Below, piece by piece: positions 8,592 to 18,867 of a DNA stretch of 48,227 bases. The DNA is from Mesorhizobium sp. WSM3626 (GTDB lineage: Bacteria > Pseudomonadota > Alphaproteobacteria > Rhizobiales > Rhizobiaceae), in assembly GCF_000513935.1 (NCBI RefSeq), contig NZ_AZUY01000028.1:157-48383 (forward strand), given 5' to 3'. Within the stretch, counting starts at the first letter, position 1. Each line of letters starts with the position of its first letter. A program made the position numbers and the translations under genes. Under the pieces are notes generated by a model that was given only the letters and a program-made list of their open reading frames with translations, did not search any database and was not told the origin of the DNA.

Positions 8592-9491
8592 ATGGCCGAA
8601 GTGATTGACGGAAAGAGCGTTGCCGAAGACGTGGTGCGATCGGTCAAGGCGCTGACCGCCGAGCTGGTTGCCAAGGGCAAGGCCAAGCCAGGTCTGGCCG
8701 TGGTCATCGTCGGCGAGGATCCGGCGAGCCAGGTCTATGTCGCCTCCAAATCCCGCACCGCCAAGGAATGCGGCTTTCACTCGCTTCAGCACACGCTGCC
8801 GGTCGAGACGTCGGAGGCGGCACTGCTCAAGCTCATCGCCGAGCTCAACGCCGACCCGGCCATCAACGGTATCCTGGTCCAGCTTCCGCTGCCCGCCCAT
8901 GTCGATGCCGGCAAGATCATCCAGGCCATCGCGCCGCAGAAAGATGTCGACGGCTTCCATTTCATCAATGTAGGCAAGCTCGGCACCGGCGAACTCGACA
9001 CGGCGTTCGTTCCCTGCACGCCCGCCGGCTCTATGCTCCTGATCGAGCGCGTGCGCGGCAAGGACCTGTCCGGCCTCAACGCGGTCGTCGTCGGCCGCTC
9101 CAACATCGTTGGCAAGCCGATGGCCAATCTGCTGCTTGCCGCCAACTGCACCGTCACCATCGCCCACAGCCGCACCAAGGACCTGCCGGCGCTTGCCCGC
9201 ACGGCCGACATTCTTGTCGCCGCCGTTGGCCGGCCGGAAATGATCAGGGGTGATTGGGTCAAGCCTGGCGCCACCGTCATCGATGTCGGCATCAACCGCA
9301 TTCCCGCGCCCGAGAAGGGCGAAGGCAAGTCGCGTCTCGTCGGCGATGTCGCCTATGCCGACGCGGCCAAGGCGGCGGGCGCGATTACCCCGGTGCCCGG
9401 CGGTGTCGGGCCGATGACCATTGCCATGCTGATGGCCAATACGTTAGCTTCGGCCTACCTTGCGGCCGGATTGAAGCGGCCTTCCTTCTGA
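8592..9491 (+). CDS. folD: Bifunctional methylenetetrahydrofolate dehydrogenase / methenyl-THF cyclohydrolase
   Basis: The 299-residue FolD interconverts 5,10-methylene-, 5,10-methenyl- and 10-formyl-tetrahydrofolate in the cytosol, supplying one-carbon units for purines and formyl-methionine. The catalytic lysine region is seen as [13 protein letters not shown] (about residues 49-61), followed by the conserved [10 protein letters not shown] segment. The Rossmann part contains [17 protein letters not shown], and the C-terminus has [15 protein letters not shown]. The start at 8592 has GAGGG at 8580-8584; the frame is open upstream to 8478, but that part has no family similarity. The stop is only seven bases before the regulator that follows, so the two may be cotranscribed. 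Confidence 0.97.
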   Translation: MAEVIDGKSVAEDVVRSVKALTAELVAKGKAKPGLAVVIVGEDPASQVYVASKSRTAKECGFHSLQHTLPVETSEAALLKLIAELNADPAINGILVQLPLPAHVDAGKIIQAIAPQKDVDGFHFINVGKLGTGELDTAFVPCTPAGSMLLIERVRGKDLSGLNAVVVGRSNIVGKPMANLLLAANCTVTIAHSRTKDLPALARTADILVAAVGRPEMIRGDWVKPGATVIDVGINRIPAPEKGEGKSRLVGDVAYADAAKAAGAITPVPGGVGPMTIAMLMANTLASAYLAAGLKRPSF

Positions 9492-9498
9492 GCCCGGG

Positions 9499-10518
9499 TT
9501 GACCCTGAAAGCCGCAGCTTTGCCGAATCCCACTATTTCCCCGGAACGGCCGGTCACGAATGATCCCGTTCAAGGAGGCCGGCAGTTCGCTTTCCTGCTG
9601 GTCGACAAGTTCTCCATGTTCTCGCTGGCCGCCGCGATCGACACGTTCCGGTCGGCAAACCGCCTGCTCGGTCGCGATTTCTACGGTTGGACTACGGTGT
9701 CCGCCGATGGCGATCCGGTGATGGCCTCCAACGGCCTGCCGCTCAAGATCGACTACGCCGTCGCCGATCTGCCGCCGGTCGACATACTCTTCGTCTCGGT
9801 CGGCCTGACGACGGAATTTCCGGGCAAGAGCAAGGTTCTGGCGGCCTTGCGCAGCTGGGGCCGGCGCGGCAACGCGCTGGGTGCCTTGTCGGTCGGATCC
9901 TACCTGCTGGCCGAGGCCGGCCAGCTCGAAGGCTATCGCTGCACCATCCATTGGGAAAACCGCGCCGGCTTCGTCGAGCGCTTTCCCGACATCAACTGCA
10001 CGGGCAATGTCTTCGAGATCGACCGCAAGCGCTACACCTGCGCCGGCGGCACCACCTCTATCGACCTGATGCTGGAGATCGTGCGCGGCGATTTCGGCTC
10101 CAACCTCGCCAATGGCGTCGCCAACCAATTTCAGCACGAGCGCATCCGCTCCGCCGGAGACCGCCAGCGCGTCGGGCCGGAGCGTGACCTGACGGGCAAG
10201 TCGGAGAAGCTCAGGCGCATCGTCGAACTGATGGCCGACCATCTCGACGAGCCGCTGTCGGCGGTACAGCTCGCCAAGTCGGCGGGCCTTTCGGTGCGCC
10301 AGGTGGAGCGGCTGTTCCTGCGCCATCTCAACGTCACGCCCGGGCGCTACTATATGCGGCTTCGGCTGGAGCGGGCTCGCGAATTGCTGCGTCAGACCAA
10401 CATGCCGATCCTCGACGTGGCGATCGCGACCGGCTTCACCTCGCATTCCTATTTTGCCCAGAGTTATCGGCTGCAATTTGGCCGCCCGCCCTCGGAAGAG
10501 CGCCGCACCACATACTGA
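9499..10518 (+). CDS. GlxA-family transcriptional regulator (DJ-1/PfpI-like domain plus AraC HTH)
   Basis: A 339-residue regulator. Residues about 30-200 form a class I amidotransferase-like (DJ-1/PfpI) sensor domain (FAFLLVDKFSMFSLAAAIDTF; SVGSYLLAEAG, in which the family's catalytic Cys position is Ser). The C-terminal 100 residues carry two AraC-type helix-turn-helix motifs (LAKSAGLSVRQVERLF and DVAIATGFTSHSYFAQSYR). Relatives such as GbdR and CdhR respond to glycine betaine or carnitine, and this protein resembles that group, but the effector cannot be read from sequence. The proposed start is TTG 9499, seven bases past folD; no ATG lies near the expected N-terminus, so the start is uncertain. 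Confidence 0.88.
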   Translation: MTLKAAALPNPTISPERPVTNDPVQGGRQFAFLLVDKFSMFSLAAAIDTFRSANRLLGRDFYGWTTVSADGDPVMASNGLPLKIDYAVADLPPVDILFVSVGLTTEFPGKSKVLAALRSWGRRGNALGALSVGSYLLAEAGQLEGYRCTIHWENRAGFVERFPDINCTGNVFEIDRKRYTCAGGTTSIDLMLEIVRGDFGSNLANGVANQFQHERIRSAGDRQRVGPERDLTGKSEKLRRIVELMADHLDEPLSAVQLAKSAGLSVRQVERLFLRHLNVTPGRYYMRLRLERARELLRQTNMPILDVAIATGFTSHSYFAQSYRLQFGRPPSEERRTTY

Positions 10519-10627
10519 ATTAAGTACGCAGGGCCTATGCGAGCTTCGTTGACAGCAGTGGCTTGTGTCCCGGCACGCGCTCAAATAGCTTCAGCCGGCG
10601 GACGGGGTGGCTATTCAGGAGATTTCG

Positions 10628-12280
10628 ATGGCGATACTTGCGCGGAGCTTCGCTGCGGCGATCCTCCTTTTGTCGACGACGACATTCGGCTTTGCCGCCA
10701 ACAAGGTCATCATCATCCTCGACGCGTCGGGATCGATGTGGGCGCAGATCGATGGCAAGCCCAAGCTCGAAATCGCCCGCGAATCGCTGAGGACCGTGCT
10801 TCAATCGGTTCCCGCCGCCGACGAGATCGGCTTCATGGCCTATGGTCATCGCGAGAAAGGCAGCTGCGACGACATCCAGCTTATCGTGCCGCCTCAGGCG
10901 GGCTCGGCAAGCGCCATCTCGGCGGCCGCCGACAGTATGAAGTTCCTCGGCAAGACGCCGCTGACGGCAGCCGTCAAGCAGGCGGCCGAAGCGCTGAGAT
11001 ACACCGAGGACAAGGCGACCGTCGTCCTCATCACCGATGGGCTCGAAACCTGCGGCGGCGATCCTTGTGCGCTCGGCAAGGAACTCGAAGCCTCCGGCGT
11101 CGATTTCACCGCCGATGTCGTCGGCTTCGGCCTGACCGCCGACGAAGGCAAGCAGATCGCCTGCCTCGCCGACAACACCGGCGGCAAATACATCCAGGCA
11201 TCCGACGAGAAGGCGCTGCAGGAAGCGCTGGTCGAGACTGTGGCGGCCCCGGCACCAGCGCCCGGGCCAGCACCGGCACCAGCGCCTGAGCCGGCGAAGT
11301 CCGAGTTCAATTTCATGCCGACCGTGGTGCTGGCCGAGGGCGGCGATCCCGTCACCGACGGCAATGCCTGGGAAATCTATAAGGCCAAATCGGACGGCAC
11401 GCGCGGCGACAACATCACCACCGAATACGGCGACTACAAAGCCAATCTGGAACCGGGCGACTACATCATCGTCGCGCGCGACGGCGAGGCCAAGGTCGAA
11501 CAGAAGATCAAGATCGAGGCAGGCCAGGTCTACAAGCCGCTGTTCACCTTGAATGCCGGCACGCTTATCCTGCATCCGCGTCCCAGCCAAGGTGCGGATG
11601 TCGTGAGCGGGGCGGCTGTCGTGATCGCCTATCCGGGCGTCGGCAACCCCCCGACCTATTATGGAGACGCGAAAGTCGTGTTGCCGGCCGGCGACGAGAA
11701 AGTGACCGTCACGATCGGACAGGGCGTGGTCACCGAAACGATTCCGCTCGCTGCCGGCAGGGTGATCGACAAGGACATTATCGTCGGCGTCGGCCATGTC
11801 CTTGCCAACGCATATTATGCGGCCGGAGGCGACAAGGCCGATGGTTCAGGCATCGGCTTCAAGGTGCTCAAGGCCAAGAAGAAGATCGATGGCACCCGCG
11901 ACGAGGTCACGTATGCCTATGGCCCCGACAGCAAGTTCGACCTGCCGCCGGATGACTATGTGTTGATCGCGACGGTTGACCTCGCGGTCGTGGAACAGCC
12001 TTTCAGCGTCAAGGTCGGCGAGTTCCAGGACCTCAAGGTCGCCATGGATGCCGGCGTGCTGGCTGTCACGGCGCCCGGCACCTCCAAGATCGAGATTTTC
12101 GAGACGAAGAAGGACATCAATGGCAATCGCAAGTCGATCGGCTACGCCTATGACGAGAAGTATCAGGCCGCGATAGCGGCGGGCGACTACGCGGTAGTCT
12201 CGGAGAAGTCGGACAACAGCAAGAAGGAAGGCACCGTGACCGTGAAGGCTGGCGAGCGGGTTGAATTGACGGTGCCATAA
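10628..12280 (+). CDS. Exported von Willebrand factor A-domain protein with C-terminal beta repeats
   Basis: A 550-residue protein with an N-terminal signal peptide (hydrophobic stretch ending near FGFAAN). The VWA domain covers about residues 24-200 and has a complete metal-ion-dependent adhesion site: DASGSM, the threonine of KTPLTAAV, and ITDGLETC. A Pro/Ala linker (about 210-225) follows, then a series of related beta-sandwich units of roughly 70 residues, best seen starting near residues 245, 408 and 486 (pattern: charged loop, then LEPGDY or LPPDDY or IAAGDY, then a V-rich strand ending in a 'V.AG' turn); a more divergent unit lies between them. AGGAG at 10617-10621 fixes the start. A strong terminator follows at 12301. 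The role is probably binding of a protein or cell-wall partner in the periplasm. Confidence 0.85.
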   Translation: MAILARSFAAAILLLSTTTFGFAANKVIIILDASGSMWAQIDGKPKLEIARESLRTVLQSVPAADEIGFMAYGHREKGSCDDIQLIVPPQAGSASAISAAADSMKFLGKTPLTAAVKQAAEALRYTEDKATVVLITDGLETCGGDPCALGKELEASGVDFTADVVGFGLTADEGKQIACLADNTGGKYIQASDEKALQEALVETVAAPAPAPGPAPAPAPEPAKSEFNFMPTVVLAEGGDPVTDGNAWEIYKAKSDGTRGDNITTEYGDYKANLEPGDYIIVARDGEAKVEQKIKIEAGQVYKPLFTLNAGTLILHPRPSQGADVVSGAAVVIAYPGVGNPPTYYGDAKVVLPAGDEKVTVTIGQGVVTETIPLAAGRVIDKDIIVGVGHVLANAYYAAGGDKADGSGIGFKVLKAKKKIDGTRDEVTYAYGPDSKFDLPPDDYVLIATVDLAVVEQPFSVKVGEFQDLKVAMDAGVLAVTAPGTSKIEIFETKKDINGNRKSIGYAYDEKYQAAIAAGDYAVVSEKSDNSKKEGTVTVKAGERVELTVP

Positions 12281-12300
12281 GGATCGCGATTTCGACCAGC

Positions 12301-12329
12301 AAAAAGGGCGGCCACGAGCCGCCCTTTTT
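12301..12329. terminator. Bidirectional Rho-independent terminator between the VWA gene and edd
   Basis: A perfect 12-bp stem (AAAAAGGGCGGC / GCCGCCCTTTTT) with a five-base loop CACGA. It has an A-tract on one side and a T-tract on the other, so it can stop transcription from both converging genes. Confidence 0.93.
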
Positions 12330-12347
12330 CATGCCGTACAGAATGCG

Positions 12348-14171
12348 TCAGGCGGTTCCGAACGCACCGGCGCCGTGGTCGGCACGCCCTACCAATTGGC
12401 GGAAACCGGCGAACAGCTCGCGGCCGAAGCCAAACTCGTTGCCGATCAGGTCGGCTTCGGCTGTGCGGCGCAGCGCGAGCTCGGTCCCTGGCACCAGCAC
12501 CTCCAGCGTGCCGGCATCGGCGTCGAGGCGGATGACGTCGCCGTCATGGATCCGCGCGATCGGTCCTTCTTCGACCGCTTCCGGCGTCACATGGATCGCC
12601 GCCGGCACCTTGCCGGAGGCGCCCGACATGCGTCCGTCCGTGACCAGCGCGACACGCTGGCCGCGGTCCTGCAGGATGCCAAGCACGGTGGTCAGCTTGT
12701 GCAGTTCCGGCATGCCGTTCGCCTTCGGCCCCTGGAAGCGGATGACGGCGATGAAATCACCGGTGAGCGTGCCGGCCTTGAAGGCGTCGTTCAGCCCCCG
12801 CTGGCTATCGAACACCTTGGCCGGCGCCTCGATGACGCGCCGCTCCGGCTTGACGGCGGAGGTCTTGATGACAGCGTGGCCGAGATTGCCCACCAGCACT
12901 TTCAGCCCGCCCGTCGGCTGGAACGCCTTGTTGAACGGCGCCAGCACCTTTTCGTCGCCGCTTATGCGCGGCGAAGCCTCGCGCAGCACGCCGCCGTCGG
13001 CGCCGAGCTTTGCCTCGACCGCATAGGGCCGCAGGCCTTCGCCCCACACCGTCTGCACATCCTCGTGCAGGACACCTTCGTCGAGCAGTTCGCGGATCAG
13101 GAAGCCGAGCCCGCCCGCCGCGTGGAAATGGTTCACGTCGGCAAGGCCGTTCGGATAGACGCGCGCGAGCAGCGGCACCGCTTCCGAGAGATCGGAAATG
13201 TCCTGCCAGGTCAGCGCGATGCCGGCGGCCGCCGCCATGGCGATCAGGTGGATGGTGTGGTTGGTCGAGCCGCCGGTGGCGTGCAGGCCGACGACGCCGT
13301 TGACGAACGAGCGTTCGTCGATCATCCGGCCGACAGGCGTATAGGCGTTGCCGAGTGCGGTGATCGCCAGCGCCCGCTTCGTCGCTTCGCGGGTCAAGGC
13401 ATCACGCAGCGGCGTGCCTGGATTGACGAAGGACGCGCCCGGCGTGTGCAGGCCCATGATCTCCATCAGCATCTGGTTGGAGTTCGCCGTGCCGTAGAAG
13501 GTGCAGGTGCCCGGCCCATGGTAAGACTTGGACTCGGCTTCCAAGAGTTCGGCGCGACCTGCCTTGCCTTCTGCATAGAGCTGGCGAACCTTGGCCTTCT
13601 CGTCGTTGGGCAGACCTGTCGTCATCGGCCCGGCCGGGATGAACACCGCCGGCAGATGGCCGAAGGTGAGTGCGGCGATCACCAGTCCCGGCACGATCTT
13701 GTCGCAGACGCCCAGATAGACGGCGGCGTCGAACATGTTGTGCGACAGGCCGATCGCAGCTGCCATGGCGATCACGTCGCGCGAAAACAGTGACAGCTCC
13801 ATGCCGGGCTGGCCTTGTGTCACGCCATCGCACATCGCCGGCACGCCGCCTGCGACCTGGGCGATGCCTCCGGCCTCGTGCGCGGCCTGCTTGATCAGGG
13901 CGGGGAAGGTCTCGAAGGGCTGATGCGCCGACAGCATGTCGTTGTAGGAGGTGATGATGCCGAGATTGGGCACCTTGTCGGCGCCGAGCGCCAGCTTTTC
14001 CGAGGGGCTGCACACCGCGAAGCCATGGGCAAGATTGCCGCAGGACAGCACCGACCGGTTGGCGGTCTGGTTCGACGCTTCGGCGATACGGCTCAGGTAG
14101 CGCTCTCGGCCCGGTTTGGAGCGCTGGCGTATCCGCTCGGTGATGGCTTCGATATCGCGTCTTGCGGTCAT
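12348..14171 (-). CDS. edd: Phosphogluconate dehydratase
   Basis: The 607-residue enzyme dehydrates 6-phosphogluconate to 2-keto-3-deoxy-6-phosphogluconate, the committing step of the Entner-Doudoroff pathway. It belongs to the IlvD/Edd family of iron-sulfur dehydratases: cysteines expected to hold the cluster are in [11 protein letters not shown] and [11 protein letters not shown], and family blocks such as [14 protein letters not shown] and [15 protein letters not shown] are intact. Start 14171 is preceded by AGGA and lies at the usual family position; the frame is open upstream to 14207. It is the last gene of the zwf-pgl-edd operon, 73 bases after pgl. The partner aldolase gene eda is not in the window. 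Confidence 0.97.
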   Translation of the reverse strand: MTARRDIEAITERIRQRSKPGRERYLSRIAEASNQTANRSVLSCGNLAHGFAVCSPSEKLALGADKVPNLGIITSYNDMLSAHQPFETFPALIKQAAHEAGGIAQVAGGVPAMCDGVTQGQPGMELSLFSRDVIAMAAAIGLSHNMFDAAVYLGVCDKIVPGLVIAALTFGHLPAVFIPAGPMTTGLPNDEKAKVRQLYAEGKAGRAELLEAESKSYHGPGTCTFYGTANSNQMLMEIMGLHTPGASFVNPGTPLRDALTREATKRALAITALGNAYTPVGRMIDERSFVNGVVGLHATGGSTNHTIHLIAMAAAAGIALTWQDISDLSEAVPLLARVYPNGLADVNHFHAAGGLGFLIRELLDEGVLHEDVQTVWGEGLRPYAVEAKLGADGGVLREASPRISGDEKVLAPFNKAFQPTGGLKVLVGNLGHAVIKTSAVKPERRVIEAPAKVFDSQRGLNDAFKAGTLTGDFIAVIRFQGPKANGMPELHKLTTVLGILQDRGQRVALVTDGRMSGASGKVPAAIHVTPEAVEEGPIARIHDGDVIRLDADAGTLEVLVPGTELALRRTAEADLIGNEFGFGRELFAGFRQLVGRADHGAGAFGTA

Positions 14172-14244
14172 GGCATCAGGTCCTTTCAGCCGAGGTCCCG
14201 GAAACATCCTCCCGCCGTTGCCGGGACCATTTGTAAACTTGAAA

Positions 14245-14961
14245 TCAGGGCGCCCAGAAAACCTCCACGGGTTTGGGCGATGCGTCGAGCACGGCGCGGA
14301 TCGGCTTGCGCGGTCCGGGCGCGACAGCGTTGTCGAAGGCGACGCGCTTGTCCTCGCCCTCTATGTGCAAGGCGAGGAAATCCGCATCGATGATGCGGGC
14401 GAGCGTCAGGGTCAGCCGCGGCTCGCCGGCGCTTTTGGCATGAACGGGCAGGATCATCTTGTCGGAGACCGGGTCGAGCAGCTTCGGCAGATCGTCGGCG
14501 TCAGGAAAGAACGAGGCGGTGTGGCCGTCTGGTCCCATGCCGAGCACCACGACATCGAGCGGCCAGGGCAGGGATCGCAGTGCCGCATCGTCGGATGTCG
14601 CGGCATCCTCGATGCCGGCCGCCTCGTGGTAGAGCGGAACGAAACGGGCGGCCTTGGCCGCGTTCTGCAGCAGGTTCGCGGCCACCAGCCCGGCATTCGA
14701 TCGCGGCGAGGAGGCCGGCACGAAGCGTTCGTCGACCAGCGTCACGATCACCTTGTCCCAGGCGATCGGCGCCGCGGAGAGAGCGGCAAAGAACTTTGCC
14801 GGCGTCGTGCCGCCGGAGACAGCCAGAAACGCCTTGCCGCGCTGATCGATCGCCCTCGTTAGGCGATCGGCCACCTTTGCAGCCAGCGCCGAGGCCAGTT
14901 GCGGACGGTCGGCAAAGGCATTCCAACTATAGCTGGTGCTGTTCAATTGCTCTCGTGCCAT
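14245..14961 (-). CDS. pgl: 6-phosphogluconolactonase
   Basis: The 238-residue cytosolic enzyme hydrolyses 6-phosphogluconolactone to 6-phosphogluconate. It is of the DevB/SOL type, related to glucosamine-6-phosphate deaminase: family motifs are AVSGGTTP (about residues 44-51), [10 protein letters not shown] and [16 protein letters not shown] 14961 is inside the end of zwf, giving a 19-base overlap that implies translational coupling. Longer starts up to 15078 would reach far into zwf and are rejected. Length is normal for the family. Confidence 0.95.
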   Translation of the reverse strand: MAREQLNSTSYSWNAFADRPQLASALAAKVADRLTRAIDQRGKAFLAVSGGTTPAKFFAALSAAPIAWDKVIVTLVDERFVPASSPRSNAGLVAANLLQNAAKAARFVPLYHEAAGIEDAATSDDAALRSLPWPLDVVVLGMGPDGHTASFFPDADDLPKLLDPVSDKMILPVHAKSAGEPRLTLTLARIIDADFLALHIEGEDKRVAFDNAVAPGPRKPIRAVLDASPKPVEVFWAP

Positions 14962-16415
14962 GTCCGCCCGTCGCGTTCGATCAGCGCTATCGAGGCCGAC
15001 GGCCCCCATGTGCCTGCCGTATAGCCCTGTGCTTCCTGCTTGGCGCCTTCCCAGGCATTCTGGATCGGGTCGATCCACTTCCAGGCGGCCTCCACCTCGT
15101 CGCGACGCATGAACAGGGTCTGGTTGCCACGGATCACATCCATGATCAGCCGTTCATAGGCGTCGGGCGCGCGGCCGTCGAAAGACTGCGCGAAACTCAT
15201 GTCGAGCGAGATCTGGCGCAGCCGCATGCCGCCCGGACCTGGATCCTTGATCATGATGAACTGCTTGACGCCTTCGTCCGGCTGCAGCCGGATGACCAGC
15301 TGATTGGCGAAGATCGGCCCAGCGCCGCTGTCGCCGAATATCGAATGCGGGATCGGCTTGAACTCGATGACGATTTCCGAAACCCGGGTCGCCAGCCGCT
15401 TTCCGGTCCTGAGATAGAACGGAACACCTGCCCAGCGCCAGGTACCGATCTCGGCCTTGATGGCGACGAAGGTCTCGGTGTCGCTGTCCTTGCCGAGTTC
15501 CTCGACATAACCTTTCACCGGTCCGCCCGCCGACGCACCGGCACGATACTGGCCGCGCACGGTGTGCTTCGGCGCTTCATTGCCGTTGATGCGCTTCAGC
15601 GCCCGCAACACCTTCAGCTTCTCGTCGCGCACGGCGTCGGCGTCCATCGACGACGGCGCTTCCATGGCGACCAGGCAAAGCAGCTGCAGCATGTGGTTCT
15701 GCACCATGTCGCGCAGCGCGCCGGCCTTATCGTAATAGGTGACGCGATCTTCCAGGCCGACGGTCTCGGCGACGGTGATCTGCACGTGGTCGATATGGGC
15801 GGAATTCCACAGCGGCTCGTAGAGCGCATTGGCAAAGCGCAGCGCCATCAGGTTCTGCACCGTCTCCTTGCCGAGATAATGGTCGATGCGGAAGATCTGG
15901 CTTTCATGGAAGTCGTCGCCGACCAGGTCGTTGAGCGCCTGCGCCGAGGCGAGGTCGCGGCCGATCGGCTTCTCCAGCACGATACGCGAATTCGGCGTGA
16001 TCAGATTGTGCTCTTTGAGCTTGTGCGAGATATCGCCGAACAGCGCCGGCGCCACGGCCAGGTAGAAGGCGCGGATGTGATCGCTTTCGCCAATCGCCTT
16101 TTTCAGCTTGTCGAAGCCGGCGCCGCTCGTCGCATCGGCCGGGACGTAGGAAAGCCGCGCCAGGAAGGTCTTCAACTCCTTGGCATCGATATCGGCCGGC
16201 TTGACGTGATCCGAAATCGCCTGCCTGGCGAAGGCCTGGAACTCCTCGTCGCTCATTTTCGAGCGCGACGTGCCGATGATGCGCGTCGGCTCGGAGAATT
16301 GATGGTCGCGCTGGCGATAGTAGAGCGACGGCAGCAGCTTGCGCTCCGACAGGTCGCCGGTGCCGCCGAAGATGATGAAGTCGAAAGGGTCGACGGGGAT
16401 GATCTGGCTGGTCAT
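14943..16415 (-). CDS. zwf: Glucose-6-phosphate 1-dehydrogenase
   Basis: The 490-residue enzyme oxidises glucose-6-phosphate to 6-phosphogluconolactone with reduction of NAD(P)+. The N-terminal dinucleotide-binding motif [17 protein letters not shown] (about residues 16-32) and the active-site signature [10 protein letters not shown] (about residues 178-187) are both intact, and the C-terminal domain includes FYLRTGKRL. It is the first gene of the zwf-pgl-edd operon, which together convert glucose-6-phosphate to KDPG. The promoter must lie in the 400-base gap shared with the divergent SDR gene. Confidence 0.97.
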   Translation of the reverse strand: MTSQIIPVDPFDFIIFGGTGDLSERKLLPSLYYRQRDHQFSEPTRIIGTSRSKMSDEEFQAFARQAISDHVKPADIDAKELKTFLARLSYVPADATSGAGFDKLKKAIGESDHIRAFYLAVAPALFGDISHKLKEHNLITPNSRIVLEKPIGRDLASAQALNDLVGDDFHESQIFRIDHYLGKETVQNLMALRFANALYEPLWNSAHIDHVQITVAETVGLEDRVTYYDKAGALRDMVQNHMLQLLCLVAMEAPSSMDADAVRDEKLKVLRALKRINGNEAPKHTVRGQYRAGASAGGPVKGYVEELGKDSDTETFVAIKAEIGTWRWAGVPFYLRTGKRLATRVSEIVIEFKPIPHSIFGDSGAGPIFANQLVIRLQPDEGVKQFIMIKDPGPGGMRLRQISLDMSFAQSFDGRAPDAYERLIMDVIRGNQTLFMRRDEVEAAWKWIDPIQNAWEGAKQEAQGYTAGTWGPSASIALIERDGRTWHESN

Positions 16416-16633
16416 GGTCTGTCCGCTGTGACGCCGGTCGCGAGTACGCGGCTGATATATTCTAATCGATTTAAATTTTCCAGTGCCATGCTGTCACATC
16501 GAGGACCAATCGCTGGATATTGATTGGGTCCACCTGTGCGCTTGACACTGGCGCCACCGGGAGGCTTGTCGGTGAACGAAGACTCCGGAAGCTTTCGCAG
16601 TTGCAGCATAGAACGTGAATGTGACGAAAGCTA

Positions 16634-16733
16634 ATGCATGTCGCCCGGAACTGTCCTCGGTTCCGGGATAACGACATGCATAAAATCAGAAGCTTGCAGC
16701 AGGTCGGGCGAATCCTATTCGCCGCGACATGCT
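16634..16733. repeat. Rhizobial palindromic intergenic repeat, copy 1 (two hairpins)
   Basis: The first hairpin pairs ATGCATGTCG (16634-16643) with CGACATGCAT (16672-16681), continued inside by CCCGGAAC (16644-16651) with GTTCCGGG (16660-16667), a stem of 18 bp with a four-base bulge. The second hairpin pairs 16698-16713 with 16717-16733 (AGCA..GGCGAAT / ATTCGCC..TGCT). The order 'hairpin - TAAAA linker - hairpin' and the core CGACATGCATAAAA match the short mosaic palindromic elements (RIME-like) that are scattered through rhizobial chromosomes. It sits 90 bases before the SDR start, in the divergent zwf/SDR promoter region; the remaining bases of the 16416-16822 gap show no gene. Confidence 0.8.
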
Positions 16734-16822
16734 GTAAGGGAGAAATCGTACCTATCGTGGCACCGGCCGGACTGTCAGCCCTTTCGCGTAAGCTGCGCGA
16801 TGAACCTAAGGAGCGGTAACGC

Positions 16823-17569
16823 ATGCGTCTGGAAAACAAGGTCGCCATTATCACCGGTGCGGCATCAGGCTTCGGCGAAGGCATGGCCAAGCGCTTCGCG
16901 CAAGAGGGCGCCAGGGTTGTTGTCGCCGATCTCAACGCCAAGGGGGCGGAACGCGTCGCAGGCGAGATCGGCGACGCGGCGATCTGGACGCAGACCGATG
17001 TTTCGCTGCGCTCCGAGTTCGACGAGATGGTCTATGCGGCCAAAAGCGCCTTCGGCCGCATCGACATCATGGTCAACAACGCCGGGTTCACCCACCGCAA
17101 TGGCGACATGCTCAAGGTCGACGAGGAAACTTTCGACCTGATCACATCAGTCAACATGAAGGCGATCTATCACGCCGCCCGTGCCGTCGTGCCGATTATG
17201 GAGCGGCAGGGCGGTGGCGTCATCCTGACCACGGCGTCCACCGCTGGCCTGCGGCCTCGGCCCGGCCTCACCTGGTACAATGCCTCGAAGGGCTGGGCGA
17301 TCACCGCCACCAAGTCGATGGCGGTGGAACTCGCGCCCAGGAACATCCGCGTCAACTGCCTCTGCCCGGTCGCCGGCGAGACCGGCATGCTGGAGAAATT
17401 CATGGGCGCCGACACGCCCGAGATCCGCGAGACATTCCGCGCCTCGATCCCGCTCGGGCGGCTGTCGACCCCACTCGACATCGCCAATGCGGCGCTATGG
17501 CTGGCTTCGGACGAAGCCGCATTCGTCACCGGCGTGGCGTTGGAAGTCGACGGCGGGCGCTGCATCTGA
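16823..17569 (+). CDS. Short-chain dehydrogenase/reductase (glucose/3-oxoacyl reductase type)
   Basis: A 248-residue classical SDR. The cofactor motif is TGAASGFGEG (about residues 11-20), followed by NNAG (about 89-92). The catalytic tetrad is complete, with Ser in TTASTAG and YNASK as the YxxxK motif. VNCLCPVAGETGML and the terminal ALEVDGGRCI are typical of cytosolic NAD(P)-dependent oxidoreductases such as 3-oxoacyl-ACP reductase-like sugar dehydrogenases. AAGGAG lies at the right distance before the ATG. The substrate cannot be inferred; the gene stands alone, divergent from zwf. Confidence 0.9.
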   Translation: MRLENKVAIITGAASGFGEGMAKRFAQEGARVVVADLNAKGAERVAGEIGDAAIWTQTDVSLRSEFDEMVYAAKSAFGRIDIMVNNAGFTHRNGDMLKVDEETFDLITSVNMKAIYHAARAVVPIMERQGGGVILTTASTAGLRPRPGLTWYNASKGWAITATKSMAVELAPRNIRVNCLCPVAGETGMLEKFMGADTPEIRETFRASIPLGRLSTPLDIANAALWLASDEAAFVTGVALEVDGGRCI

Positions 17570-17588
17570 ATGCGGCGATGTTCGGATA

Positions 17589-18476
17589 TTACGCGCCGGG
17601 CTTGACGTAGCTCTTGTACACCCAGCCGTGCTTGCCGTTGTAGACGATCTCGCACCACTTCTTGCAGCCTATCAGTTGCACTGAAGTCCGGGCAGGAACC
17701 GAGCCGATGGGGGTAGCGCCCTTCTTTGGGGCACTGCGCATGGTGACAGTCCTGAGAATACGGCCGCTGCCTGCTGCCGCCACCTTGCGCGGCTTCGCTT
17801 TGGCTGCGGTATCCTCGTCGTCTTGTGCATTCGCGGGTTTTTGGTCCGCCACTTGCGGCTGCGTCTCCGGAATGGCGGCGGTCTGCGCGCCATCGGGATT
17901 GCTGCTGTTCGCAGGTGGGCTCGGCACGGCAACCTTGGCAAGCTCGTCGGTGGCATCGGTATCGGTAGACGATTGGGCGAATGCGGCCGCCGTTTTGTCA
18001 GGCGTCGGCTCAGGCTGCTTGGCTACCTGGCTGGGGGCAGCCGTTTGATCGGGATCTGCTGCCGCGGCAGCAGCCTTCTGCCGTGCCCCGGTCCAGCGAG
18101 GATCGTTGGCCGCAAGCGCTTGTATGTTGCCCGCCGCCGCTACCATGGTCGGTGGGACCTGGCTGGACTTGCGCTCTACCCGCGGTGTCACGGCAGCCGC
18201 TGTCACCGTAGTTCCCGAAGGGGAAACTTTCGTCGTCTTCACCGGAATGCTCGGAATGCTCTGCTCGGGGCTGGCGACCGCTTGCCTCTCGCTGGTCGGC
18301 AATGCCAGCCAGAGTGCCACCGCGGCAACGCCAAGCAGAGCGGCGGTACCGACCGCGGCAATGACCAGATGCGAGTTCGAGCGGACTCCCTGCCAGAATG
18401 ACGGGCGCATGTCATAGCCGAACTGCATGGCAAAGCGCCGACGTTCCGGAGCACCGAAACTGAAGGGCTCTCTCAC
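17589..18476 (-). CDS. Membrane-anchored SH3-domain protein
   Basis: A 295-residue protein. A single transmembrane helix (about residues 36-60: HLVIAAVGTAALLGVAAVALWLAL) is followed by about 150 residues of Ala/Pro/Thr-rich linker, and a bacterial SH3 domain fills the last 70 residues (MRSAPKKGATPIGSVPARTSVQLIG..WCEIVYNGKHGWVYKSYV). Such domains bind peptidoglycan or peptides in the periplasm, so a cell-wall-linked role is likely. The start is GTG 18476 with GGAGG ten bases upstream; an internal ATG 16 codons later is possible. Confidence 0.8.
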   Translation of the reverse strand: MREPFSFGAPERRRFAMQFGYDMRPSFWQGVRSNSHLVIAAVGTAALLGVAAVALWLALPTSERQAVASPEQSIPSIPVKTTKVSPSGTTVTAAAVTPRVERKSSQVPPTMVAAAGNIQALAANDPRWTGARQKAAAAAADPDQTAAPSQVAKQPEPTPDKTAAAFAQSSTDTDATDELAKVAVPSPPANSSNPDGAQTAAIPETQPQVADQKPANAQDDEDTAAKAKPRKVAAAGSGRILRTVTMRSAPKKGATPIGSVPARTSVQLIGCKKWCEIVYNGKHGWVYKSYVKPGA

Positions 18477-18775
18477 TCTCTTGCCACCTCCATAAGCGGG
18501 CCGGTGTTCTTTCGATCAGATATCGCAAATCATGCGTTCGATCAGCATCGGTCCCAAAACGCGGACAGGCCCGCAACAATCCCCGAACAATCGCCCAGAC
18601 GCGGACCTTTCGCCCGCGATTGTGGCATCAGTACGCCATTATCAAGGATTCTGCACCTTCGCCGGCAATTCCGCAATGTGTCGCCAGGGCAACAAATGTT
18701 ACATGGATATTACAATATTACATGAGATCGTGATCGTATGGGATAACGGCCATCCAATCCCTGCCTAAAGCACGT
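18477..18775. other. Intergenic region, no gene seen
   Basis: About 300 bases between the SH3 gene and the second palindromic repeat. It is AT-richer than the surroundings near 18690-18740 (repeated 'ttacat' motifs) and presumably carries the SH3 gene promoter. No open frame with a ribosome binding site and recognisable product was found. Confidence 0.5.
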
Positions 18776-18867
18776 CGCGTGGAAACGGACTTATACAACG
18801 CGCTTTTAGATCTTGTTTTGATGCGCGTCGTTCTTCCCAGGCACATCACTTTTGCACGACGCATTAG
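18776..18867. repeat. Rhizobial palindromic intergenic repeat, copy 2 (degenerate, opposite orientation)
   Basis: The block begins TAAAGCACGTCGCG, continues with CGCGCTTTTAGATCTTG and GATGCGCGTCGTT, and ends GCACGACGCATTAG. It has the same modules as the copy at 16634, in reverse order, as expected for the same element inserted the other way round and more diverged. Its end overlaps the stop codon of puuB (18864-18866), so it probably forms the 3' end of that transcript. Confidence 0.65.

Noticed and set aside
14580..16523. Plus-strand open frame of 647 codons
   Set aside because: It mirrors pgl and zwf, whose motifs are complete on the minus strand.
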